Shown here piece by piece: positions 1 through 6,145 of a stretch of DNA of 64,000 nucleotides (position 1 is its first letter; every line of letters begins with the position of its first letter). The DNA is from Catenulispora sp. GP43. Its GTDB lineage: Bacteria > Actinomycetota > Actinomycetes > Streptomycetales > Catenulisporaceae. The notes under the pieces were generated by a model that made no database searches, was not told the DNA's origin, and saw only the letters and a list, made by a program, of their open reading frames with translations. Made by a program: the position numbers and the translations under genes. The stretch is from assembly GCF_041260665.1 (NCBI RefSeq), contig NZ_JBGCCT010000009.1, forward strand, positions 124,001 to 188,000. The letters are read 5' to 3'.

Positions 1-150
1 CTCGGCGTCGGCGGCCGTCACCACCGCGCGCACGTCCTGCGCGACCGCCAGGTTGTAGGGCCGGCGAGCGGCGTCGAAGCCCTCGTCGCCGGGGAGCAGG
101 ACCTCGCCGCGGACGGCTTCACGCAGGGGCAACAAAGACGGCTCGGTCAT
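1..150 (-). CDS. FAD-linked oxidoreductase, N-terminus only (partial)
   Basis: The first 50 codons of a gene that continues beyond the left edge, starting at ATG 150 with GAGAGGGA just upstream. The peptide contains PGDEGFDAARRPYN and then a stretch fitting DVRAVVTAADAE, which resembles the start of berberine-bridge/PCMH-type FAD oxidases (PGxxGYxxARxxxN before the FAD domain). It lies 75 nt downstream of the NAD(P)-dependent reductase on the same strand and may be co-transcribed. The substrate cannot be inferred, and the histidine or cysteine that would carry a covalent flavin lies outside the window. Confidence 0.6.
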   Translation of the reverse strand, partial: MTEPSLLPLREAVRGEVLLPGDEGFDAARRPYNLAVAQDVRAVVTAADAE

Positions 151-225
151 GGCACGGTCCCTCTCGATCGGGGTGAATCAGCATCGTTCGGATGATCGTG
201 TTCCACGGTACTGATCACCACTGAC

Positions 226-1134
226 TTAAGCGGGCACGGTCATCGTCCGCAGCACGTCGTCGATCGGGGTGGGAGCCAGGCCGAAGGTCTTCTCGGTCAG
301 GGTGCTGTCGATCGTGAACGGCTTCGCGAACTGGTAGCGCGTGGTCCGCAGCTCCTTCGACATCTTGTCGAACAGGCCCGCACTCCAGAGCACCGCGTAG
401 GGCAGCTGGGTCATCTTCGCCGGCGACAGGCCGCGCGCGGCCACGTAGCGGTCGGCCAGCTCCCTGACGGTCAGCGGCTCCGTGGTCGGCACCAGCCAGG
501 CCTGGCCCCAGGCCCGCTCGTCGCCGGAGACCAGGGCCAGCGTGCGCGCCACGTCGGCGATGGAGGTCCAGCTGTGCTTCACGTTCAACGGGGTCGGGAC
601 GTAGGCGCGCTTGCCGTTGTCCAGCGGCTTGGCCAGCACGTAGGAGAAGATCGAGTTCGCCTCCAGGTAGTCGCTGGCCCGCACCTCGGTCATCCGGATC
701 CGGCCGGCCTGGTGCAGCGCCAGCGCGTCGCGGTACATGTCAGCGCGCAGCTTCAGCTTGGGGTGGGTCGCGGCCAACGGGGTGTCCGGGGTGATCGTGC
801 TGGTCACCGGCCCGTAGCCGTACAGGTTGTTGGCGACGGTGAGCACCGCTCCGCTGCGCTCGGCGGCCGCCAGCAGGGCGGCGGCCAGCGGCGGCCAGTC
901 GGTGAGCCACTGGTGGTAGGCCGGGCTCGCGCAGTTGTAGAGCGCCGCGGCACCCTCAACCAGCGCGCTGAGCCTTTCGGCGTCGGTGGCGTCGGCGGCC
1001 ACCCGCTCGATGGCCGGGTGCTCCGGCCCGGAACCGCTGCGCGTCACGACGCGCACCTGCTCGCCGCGCTCGGCCAGCACCTTCGCGGTGGCCGTCCCGA
1101 CCGGTCCCGCACCCACGATGACGTGCAGCGCCAT
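226..1134 (-). CDS. NAD(P)-dependent epimerase/dehydratase-type reductase
   Basis: A 302-residue atypical short-chain dehydrogenase. The N-terminus has a Rossmann nucleotide-binding motif, GAGPVG at residues 8-13. The body resembles NAD-dependent epimerase or NmrA-like reductases that act on small metabolites; the substrate is unknown. I chose ATG 1134 over an upstream in-frame start at 1191 because GAAGAGGAG sits at ribosome-binding distance and the Rossmann strand begins immediately after. The upstream start would also put coding sequence over an operator. It is divergent from a TetR-family gene, with two matching palindromes between them, so repression by that regulator is the simplest model. 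Confidence 0.75.
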   Translation of the reverse strand: MALHVIVGAGPVGTATAKVLAERGEQVRVVTRSGSGPEHPAIERVAADATDAERLSALVEGAAALYNCASPAYHQWLTDWPPLAAALLAAAERSGAVLTVANNLYGYGPVTSTITPDTPLAATHPKLKLRADMYRDALALHQAGRIRMTEVRASDYLEANSIFSYVLAKPLDNGKRAYVPTPLNVKHSWTSIADVARTLALVSGDERAWGQAWLVPTTEPLTVRELADRYVAARGLSPAKMTQLPYAVLWSAGLFDKMSKELRTTRYQFAKPFTIDSTLTEKTFGLAPTPIDDVLRTMTVPA

Positions 1135-1183
1135 GATGACCCACTCCTCTTCGCCGGGGATCCGGCGTGCGATGCTTCCCTTT

Positions 1184-1250
1184 GAGAGCACTGCTCTCTG
1201 TTGACATCACTGTGCACCGGAGCGCCGCACACTGTCAAGAGCACTGCTCT
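1184..1250. promoter_or_regulatory. Divergent promoter region with two copies of a TetR-type operator
   Basis: A perfect 15-bp palindrome, GAGAGCA-C-TGCTCTC, lies at 1184-1198. A second copy, AGAGCA-C-TGCTCT, lies at 1238-1250; the centres are 53 bp apart. TTGACA at 1201-1206 (plus strand) directly follows operator 1. TTGACA at 1238-1233 (minus strand) overlaps operator 2, with a weak CACAGT 18 nt further on. The two divergent promoters would thus share the same DNA, each with an operator near its start point. The neighbouring TetR-family product is the obvious ligand-responsive repressor, an inference from position and symmetry. Confidence 0.7.
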
Positions 1251-1274
1251 CGCTTGTGTGCGATACTCACCGGT

Positions 1275-2003
1275 ATGAATGCGGCAAAGTCTCCGGCACC
1301 GTCCATTCGAGCCCGCGTGCGCGCCGAGATGGTCGGCGAGATCAAGCGGGTGGCGCTGGAGCACCTGGCCCGCGACGGGGCGGCGCTGTCGCTGCGCGCG
1401 GTCGCGCGGGACATGGGGATGGTCTCGTCGGCGATCTACCGCTACTTCCCCAGCCGCGACGACCTGCTGACCGCCCTGATCATCGACGCGTACAACGACC
1501 TCGGCGAAGCGGTGGAGCAGGCGGACGGCGGCGTGGACCGCCGCGACGCCTACCTGTCACGCTGGTTCGCCGTCTGCCACACGATCCGGCGCTGGGCCAT
1601 AGCCAGGCCGGCGGAGTACGCGCTCATCTACGGCAGCCCGATCCCCGGCTACCTGGCGCCCGACGAGACCGTCGAACCGGGGTCGTGGGCCATGATCGCG
1701 ATGGTGCGGTGCGTCGCGGAAGCCGAGGCGGCCGGGAAGATCCACGCTCCTCAGGGAGCCGCGGTTTCTCCCCCCACAGAGAACCCCGCCTATGCGGAGG
1801 AACTCAGTACCGTCGCGGTCGGTATGGGGTTCGCTGAGGACTCGCATGTGATCGAGCGTGTCCTGAGCGCCGTAACGCATGTCTTCGGCGCGGTGAACTT
1901 CGAAGTCTTCGGACGGCTCAATCGGGTGTTCGACGAGCGGGGCGAATGGTTCGACCGGCAAGTGCGGGAGCTGGCGGTGGGGCTGGGGCTTACGCCACGC
2001 TGA
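1275..2003 (+). CDS. TetR/AcrR family transcriptional regulator
   Basis: A 242-residue regulator. Residues 39-58 (LSLRAVARDMGMVSSAIYRY) form a typical TetR helix-turn-helix with the AIYRYFPSRDDLL signature. The C-terminal half is the variable ligand-binding domain; its residues LSRWFAVCHTIRRWAIARPAEYALIYGSP match the TetR_C_13-like (WHG) family only loosely. ATG 1275 was chosen because upstream in-frame starts would run through operator 2. It probably represses both itself and the divergent reductase. It is followed after 23 nt by a MarR gene on the same strand. Confidence 0.85.
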   Translation: MNAAKSPAPSIRARVRAEMVGEIKRVALEHLARDGAALSLRAVARDMGMVSSAIYRYFPSRDDLLTALIIDAYNDLGEAVEQADGGVDRRDAYLSRWFAVCHTIRRWAIARPAEYALIYGSPIPGYLAPDETVEPGSWAMIAMVRCVAEAEAAGKIHAPQGAAVSPPTENPAYAEELSTVAVGMGFAEDSHVIERVLSAVTHVFGAVNFEVFGRLNRVFDERGEWFDRQVRELAVGLGLTPR

Positions 2004-2026
2004 TTTCCGCTCGTTACAATCGCGGC

Positions 2027-2485
2027 ATGGGCGAGGAACCGCGGTGGCTGTCCGCACAGGAGATGAAGGCCTGGACGGGCTTTCTGGCCGCGAGCGCTCT
2101 GGTGGAGCGGCGGATCGACCACCAGCTGCGCGAGGACGCCGGGTTGTCGCACACCCAGTACGAGATCCTCGTGCGGCTCTCCGCGGCGCCCGAGGGGTCG
2201 CTGCGGATGACCGAGCTCGCCGACGCCCTGCTGAACTCCAAGAGCGGGCTGACGTACCAGATGACGCAGCTGGAGAAGGCGGGGCTGACCGAGCGCCGGT
2301 CGTGCCCCACCGACGTGCGCGGGGTGTTCGCGGTACTCACCGAGGCCGGGCGCGAGAAGCTGGAGCAGGCGGCGCCCGGGCACGTCGCGGTGGTGCGCGA
2401 AGCGCTGATCGATGTGCTCACCCCCGAGCAGCTCGCGGTGCTGGCCGAAGGGCTCGGCGAGGTCTCCCGGCGGCTCCGCGAATAG
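2027..2485 (+). CDS. MarR family transcriptional regulator
   Basis: A 152-residue protein with the all-helical MarR architecture. The winged helix spans roughly residues 59-100 (LRMTELADALLNSKSGLTYQ, then the wing before DVRGV). Starts at ATG 2027. The gene lies 23 nt after the TetR gene and 113 nt before ribA. Between it and ribA are two copies of GTTCNAATTNGAAC overlapping a promoter, which are good candidates for its binding sites. Its ligand is unknown; a phenolic compound would fit the dioxygenase encoded two genes downstream. Confidence 0.85.
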   Translation: MGEEPRWLSAQEMKAWTGFLAASALVERRIDHQLREDAGLSHTQYEILVRLSAAPEGSLRMTELADALLNSKSGLTYQMTQLEKAGLTERRSCPTDVRGVFAVLTEAGREKLEQAAPGHVAVVREALIDVLTPEQLAVLAEGLGEVSRRLRE

Positions 2486-2514
2486 CCCGGGAATAGCCCC
2501 GGGACGGATGGGGT

Positions 2515-2573
2515 TTGTTCAAATTCGAACGGCAGTCTAGGGTGAACCGAGCGCCGGTCGTTCGAATTGGAAC
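2515..2573 (+). promoter_or_regulatory. ribA promoter with two MarR-type operators
   Basis: Site 1, GTTCAAATTCGAAC, is at 2517-2530 and site 2, GTTCGAATTGGAAC, at 2560-2573. Each is symmetric at 12 of 14 positions and their centres are 43 bp apart, close to four helical turns. Read together the two sites are also inverted copies of each other with one mismatch. A plausible promoter (TTGTTC 2515-2520, 17-nt spacer, TAGGGT 2538-2543) puts site 1 over the -35 and site 2 just past the start point, the expected layout for repression. The MarR gene directly upstream is the likely regulator. Confidence 0.7.
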
Positions 2574-2598
2574 AACTCGTCACGGAGGGACCCGTGCC

Positions 2599-3240
2599 AT
2601 GAGCGAGACACCCGAGGCCACCATCCGCACCCGCGTGCGCGTGCCGCTGAGATTCGGAGACGGCTACAGCGTCGACGCCGAGCTCGTGACGTTCCACGGC
2701 CTGGTCGACGGCGGGGAGCACCTGGCCGTCGTGCTCGGCGAGCCCGGCGCCGTACCCGGCGTCCCGCCCCTGGTCCGGATGCACTCGGAGTGCCTGACCG
2801 GCGACGTGTTCGGCTCGGCCCGCTGCGACTGCGGCCCGCAGCTGCGCGAGTCGGTGGAGCGCATCGCCGAGGCCGGCGGCTACCTGCTCTACCTGCGGCA
2901 GGAGGGGCGCGGCATCGGGCTGTACAACAAGCTCGACGCCTATGCCCTGCAGGACTCCGGGCTGGACACCTACCAGGCCAACGTCGCCCTCGGCCTGCCG
3001 GAGGACGCGCGCGACTACACGGTCGCCGCGCAGATGCTGATGGCGCTCCGCGTGGACAGCGTGCACCTGTTGTCGAACAATCCGGACAAGGAGGCGCAGC
3101 TGGCGGGTCTGCACGTGACCGTCACCGAGCGCGTGCCGACCGGGGCCCACACCACCGCCCACAACCTGCGCTACCTGCGGGCCAAGGTCGAGCACACGCG
3201 GCACAGCATCGCGCTGGACGACGTGCTGTCCGTGGCCTGA
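2599..3240 (+). CDS. ribA: GTP cyclohydrolase II
   Basis: GTP cyclohydrolase II converts GTP to 2,5-diamino-6-ribosylamino-4(3H)-pyrimidinone 5'-phosphate, the first step toward riboflavin. This 213-residue protein has the full cyclohydrolase domain: HSECLTGDVFGSARCDCGPQ with zinc cysteines C65, C76 and C78, and RQEGRGIGLYNKL around residues 100-112. It stands alone, without the DHBP synthase domain that is fused in many actinobacterial RibBA proteins, and no other riboflavin genes lie nearby. ATG 2599 follows GGAGGGACC. Its dedicated MarR-type promoter and the dioxygenase 26 nt downstream suggest a specialised, inducible copy rather than the housekeeping enzyme. Confidence 0.9.
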   Translation: MSETPEATIRTRVRVPLRFGDGYSVDAELVTFHGLVDGGEHLAVVLGEPGAVPGVPPLVRMHSECLTGDVFGSARCDCGPQLRESVERIAEAGGYLLYLRQEGRGIGLYNKLDAYALQDSGLDTYQANVALGLPEDARDYTVAAQMLMALRVDSVHLLSNNPDKEAQLAGLHVTVTERVPTGAHTTAHNLRYLRAKVEHTRHSIALDDVLSVA

Positions 3241-3266
3241 GCCGCCGCACACCCCCGGGAGAAGCC

Positions 3267-4055
3267 ATGACCGTAGAGACCGTGTCCCCCGAACGGATGC
3301 CCGCGCTGTATCTGAGCCACGGCGCTCCCCCGCTGGCCGACGACCCGATCTGGCCCGGCCAGCTGGCGGCGTGGTCGGCGGACCTGCCGAAGCCGAAGGC
3401 CGTGCTGATGGTCTCGGCGCACTGGGAGGAGGCGCCGCTGGCGCTCGGAGCGACCACGACGATCCCCCTTGTGTACGACTTCTGGGGCTTCCCGCAGCAC
3501 TACTACGAGGTCCAGTACCGGGCCCCGGGTACGCCGGCGCTGGCCGAGTCGGTGCGCAAGCTGCTGCACTCGCCGGGGCTGGAGGTGCAGGACGAGCCGA
3601 CGCGCGGGCTGGACCACGGGGCGTACGTGCCGCTGGTCGAGATGTACCCGGAAGCCGACGTCCCGGTGCTGCAGGTGTCGATGCCGACGCTGGAGCCGGA
3701 GCAGCTGATGGCGATCGGGCGGCGGCTGGCGCCGTTGCGGGACGAGGGCGTGCTGATCGTCGGCAGCGGCTTCTTCACGCACAACCTGCGGGCGCTGAGT
3801 CAGGAGGGCAAGGTGCACTCGGTGATGTCGGAGTTCGACGACTGGGGGCACCAGGCCCTGGACGCCGGCGACGTGGACGCGCTGCTGGACTTCGAGAACA
3901 AGGCGCCGGCCGGGAAGCTGGCGCATCCGCGGACGGAGCACTTCGCGCCGCTGTTCGTGACGCTGGGGGCGGCCGAGGCGGAGCTGGGGTCGCAGCGGTC
4001 GGTGATCGACGGGTTCTGGATGGGGCTGGCCAAGCGGTCGGTGCAGATCGGGTAG
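3267..4055 (+). CDS. LigB-type extradiol dioxygenase (DODA family)
   Basis: A 262-residue class III extradiol ring-cleavage dioxygenase of the plant DOPA-4,5-dioxygenase / YgiD type. Candidate metal and catalytic histidines are visible at H18 (SHGAP), H52 (SAHWE), H117 (LDHGAY) and H172 (GFFTHN), in the family order. Members cleave catechol-type rings such as L-DOPA using Fe(II) or Zn(II); the substrate here is not known. It starts 26 nt after the ribA stop with GGGAGAAG as ribosome-binding site, so the two are almost certainly co-transcribed. The cytoplasmic location is inferred from the absence of a signal peptide. Confidence 0.85.
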   Translation: MTVETVSPERMPALYLSHGAPPLADDPIWPGQLAAWSADLPKPKAVLMVSAHWEEAPLALGATTTIPLVYDFWGFPQHYYEVQYRAPGTPALAESVRKLLHSPGLEVQDEPTRGLDHGAYVPLVEMYPEADVPVLQVSMPTLEPEQLMAIGRRLAPLRDEGVLIVGSGFFTHNLRALSQEGKVHSVMSEFDDWGHQALDAGDVDALLDFENKAPAGKLAHPRTEHFAPLFVTLGAAEAELGSQRSVIDGFWMGLAKRSVQIG

Positions 4056-4139
4056 CGGGTGCAGATCGGGTCGCGCGACCAGTAGCGCGGCCACCGGCAC
4101 GGTGGTTGGCTGGTGGCGGGGGTGTCGAAGGGATCCCTG

Positions 4140-4793
4140 ATGAGCGCACCCGGCCCCTGGCCCGTCATCCACTCCGAGCGCCACGCACTGGCGGCGGATC
4201 TACAGCAGCTGACGCCGGAGCAGTGGAACACGCCGTCGCTGTGTGCAGGGCGCTCGGTCCGCGACGTCCTGGCTCACATGACGGCGACGGCGGAGATGAC
4301 CCCGCCGAAGTTCCTCACAAAGCTGGCCAAGTCCCGCTTCAAGTTCGGCGCCATGACCGACGCGGACATCGCCCAGCGCACCTCGGGAACGCCCGCGGAG
4401 GGACTCGCAGCCTTCGAGGCCCAGGCCGACACCTCGACCCACCCGCCCGGCCCGGCCGACTCCTGGCTCGGCGAGACCATCGTGCACGCCGAGGATATCC
4501 GCCGCCCACTGGGCATCGCGCACGAGTACCCGACCGACGCGGTACTGCGCGTCGCAGACTTCTACAAGAAATCGAACCTACTGATCGGCGCCAAGAACCG
4601 CATCACCGGCCTGACCCTGCGCGCCACCGACGCCGACTGGGCGACCGGCACCGGCCCCGAGGTGCGCGGGCCGGCGCTGGCACTGGTGCTCGCCATGACG
4701 GGACGGCCCGCCGGGCTGGCCGGGCTGTCGGGGGACGGTGTGGGGATGCTGCAGTCGCGGATGCCGGTGGAGGCGGTTTGGTCGGTGGAGTGA
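4140..4793 (+). CDS. Maleylpyruvate isomerase / DinB-like (TIGR03083) protein
   Basis: A 217-residue member of the actinobacterial TIGR03083 / mycothiol-dependent maleylpyruvate isomerase N-terminal superfamily, which has a DinB-like four-helix bundle binding a metal. The first helix carries VRDVLAHMTA (H46) and a second motif GETIVHAEDIRRPLG provides H116 and D119, matching the usual H...HxxxD-type metal site. The function of most members is unknown; some use mycothiol as thiol cofactor. ATG 4140 was preferred over GTG 4113 because AAGGGA lies at good spacing. It ends just before hairpin copy 1. Confidence 0.75.
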   Translation: MSAPGPWPVIHSERHALAADLQQLTPEQWNTPSLCAGRSVRDVLAHMTATAEMTPPKFLTKLAKSRFKFGAMTDADIAQRTSGTPAEGLAAFEAQADTSTHPPGPADSWLGETIVHAEDIRRPLGIAHEYPTDAVLRVADFYKKSNLLIGAKNRITGLTLRATDADWATGTGPEVRGPALALVLAMTGRPAGLAGLSGDGVGMLQSRMPVEAVWSVE

Positions 4794-4795
4794 AG

Positions 4796-4851
4796 CAGAA
4801 CGCGGTCTCGGAGCCTGTGGCTCCGAGACCGCGTTCACAGCGTCAGCGCTG
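4796..4851. repeat. Hairpin repeat, copy 1 (terminator-like)
   Basis: A perfect 17-bp stem with a TGT loop occupies 4799-4835 (left arm AACGCGGTCTCGGAGCC), followed by the flank CACAGCGTCAGCGCTG. It lies 3 nt after the stop of the DinB-like gene (+) and about 20 nt from the fic stop (-), so it can terminate both. It lacks a long T-run. A near-identical copy lies at 6066-6121 in direct orientation. Only the loop (TGT here, ACA there) and a few flank bases differ. Confidence 0.85.
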
Positions 4852-4855
4852 GATC

Positions 4856-5902
4856 TCACCTTTCCGAAAGCTGCGGTACGACTGGCCGTCGCTGATGCTT
4901 AGTGGCCTTGTAAGCATCGACCGCCTTACGGGAACTCCTCCAGACCCCGTCTGGCCCCTGGACGGCATCGAGTCGGCCTCGCTGGGCCGCCTGTCGTAGC
5001 GCGGCCAGGGTCGTCGTCGTGTCGACCAGCGCAGCCAGCGGCACCAGACGAGCAGGGCCGGCGACATTCGGCACGATGAAGCTGTTGAGACTGTCGACCA
5101 TCGCTCGTGCGATCAGCTCCCCGAGCGAGCCGTAATCACCGGCATCAGCTCGCTGCATCGCCACGAGATAGGTCTCACGTTGCCGCTTGAAGATCACGAC
5201 CGGCGGATACCCCAGCCTGACAAGGACCAGGTTCAACACCAGGCGTCCCGTCCGGCCATTTCCGTCGATGAACGGATGCACCTTCTCAAACTCGTTGTGC
5301 AAGCGCGCCAAGACCTCCGGAAGGGGCCGATCCGACGTCACTCCAGTGCCAGTGAGTTGTTCGCCGGTGAGGCACACCTCATCGACCCACTCCTGCATCC
5401 TCGCCGGCACCAACGTCCAGGCAGGCGGCGTCATGCCCGCTGAGAAGGGGAGGATGTCGTGCTCACGAAAGCTTCCCGGACCTTCGCTGCTCTTCGCATC
5501 ATGGCGCGGGGCCACATCCCAGACGGGGGTCATCGCCGCGTAGTGCACCTGACGAACTTCCGCGATGGTGAGCAGCCGGCCATCATGCCAATCGCCAGGC
5601 TCCAGGGCCTGGCCGTAAACCCACTGCGCGGCATCAGCGTAGCCGCGCACCTCGTTGTACTCCTTGAGCGGTTTCGCCCCGACAGCCCGTCCCTGTTCCA
5701 GCAGCGTCTGCACCTCGCGCAGGACCAGGGTGTTGCCCTCCAGCGCCGTGGAATGGTGCGCTTCCAAATGCCAGATGTCTTGCCAAATCGACTGGGCTTC
5801 CTTGGGACTCGGCAGGCCGCCGAAACGCCCGTTGAGTTCCGCCAGCGCCCGATCGAGCCGGTCATACACACTGGCCCGGCTCGGACGACCTCTACCCACC
5901 AC
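4856..5902 (-). CDS. Fic domain protein (AMP-transferase, class II autoinhibited)
   Basis: A 348-residue Fic protein predicted to transfer AMP or another phosphate-containing group from a nucleotide to a hydroxyl on a target protein. The complete active-site motif HPFIDGNGRTGR is at residues 209-220 (H209 catalytic). An N-terminal STALEGN at 51-57 matches the inhibitory helix motif [S/T]xxxE[G/N] (S51, E55), typical of self-inhibited class II Fic proteins. The C-terminus (about 285-340) looks like a small winged-helix or DNA-binding extension. It starts at GTG 5902 with GGAG upstream. Codon use and the AT-rich promoter are less GC-rich than the surroundings, and hairpin repeats flank the gene, consistent with acquisition. 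No antitoxin gene adjoins it. Confidence 0.9.
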   Translation of the reverse strand: MVGRGRPSRASVYDRLDRALAELNGRFGGLPSPKEAQSIWQDIWHLEAHHSTALEGNTLVLREVQTLLEQGRAVGAKPLKEYNEVRGYADAAQWVYGQALEPGDWHDGRLLTIAEVRQVHYAAMTPVWDVAPRHDAKSSEGPGSFREHDILPFSAGMTPPAWTLVPARMQEWVDEVCLTGEQLTGTGVTSDRPLPEVLARLHNEFEKVHPFIDGNGRTGRLVLNLVLVRLGYPPVVIFKRQRETYLVAMQRADAGDYGSLGELIARAMVDSLNSFIVPNVAGPARLVPLAALVDTTTTLAALRQAAQRGRLDAVQGPDGVWRSSRKAVDAYKATKHQRRPVVPQLSER

Positions 5903-5940
5903 TGACGATGCTCCTACCTGCCACCACCTGGCTGGCCACC

Positions 5941-5985
5941 CTTTTGATACACCAACTCATTACTCAATTGAACTTATCAATTAAG
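5941..5985 (-). promoter_or_regulatory. AT-rich promoter region of the fic gene
   Basis: This 45-bp stretch is far more AT-rich than anything around it. On the minus strand TTCAAT, a 17-nt spacer and TATCAA form a reasonable promoter. TTGATA (5944-5949) and TATCAA (5975-5980) make a wide inverted repeat around it, possibly a regulator site. The base composition supports a foreign origin for the fic unit. Confidence 0.4.
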
Positions 5986-6065
5986 CCGAGCAGGCGATGA
6001 CGACACGCTCATGGTGGACGCTGGCGATCGGTGGCTGCGTCGCATCAGTCACAACGGACCGAAGC

Positions 6066-6121
6066 CAGAACGCGGTCTCGGAGCCACAGGCTCCGAGACC
6101 GCGTTCGCAGCGTCAGCGCTG
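6066..6121. repeat. Hairpin repeat, copy 2 (terminator-like)
   Basis: The second copy of the 17-bp stem-loop (hairpin 6069-6105, loop ACA), with the same right flank GCAGCGTCAGCGCTG. It lies about 25 nt beyond the nrdJ stop on the nrdJ template side, where it would end nrdJ transcription. Together with copy 1 it brackets the fic gene as a 1.27-kb direct repeat pair. Confidence 0.85.
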
Positions 6122-6145
6122 CTTCTCAGTCACACCAGGGTGCGA

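Noticed and set aside
4856-5902. A Fic-antitoxin pair (FicTA)
   Set aside because: No small antitoxin gene lies beside fic; the inhibitory motif is inside the protein itself (STALEGN), as in class II Fic proteins.
4796-6121. The fic locus as a transposon or integron cassette
   Set aside because: The flanking sequences are direct repeats of a terminator-like hairpin and not terminal inverted repeats; there is no transposase, integrase or recognisable attC site.
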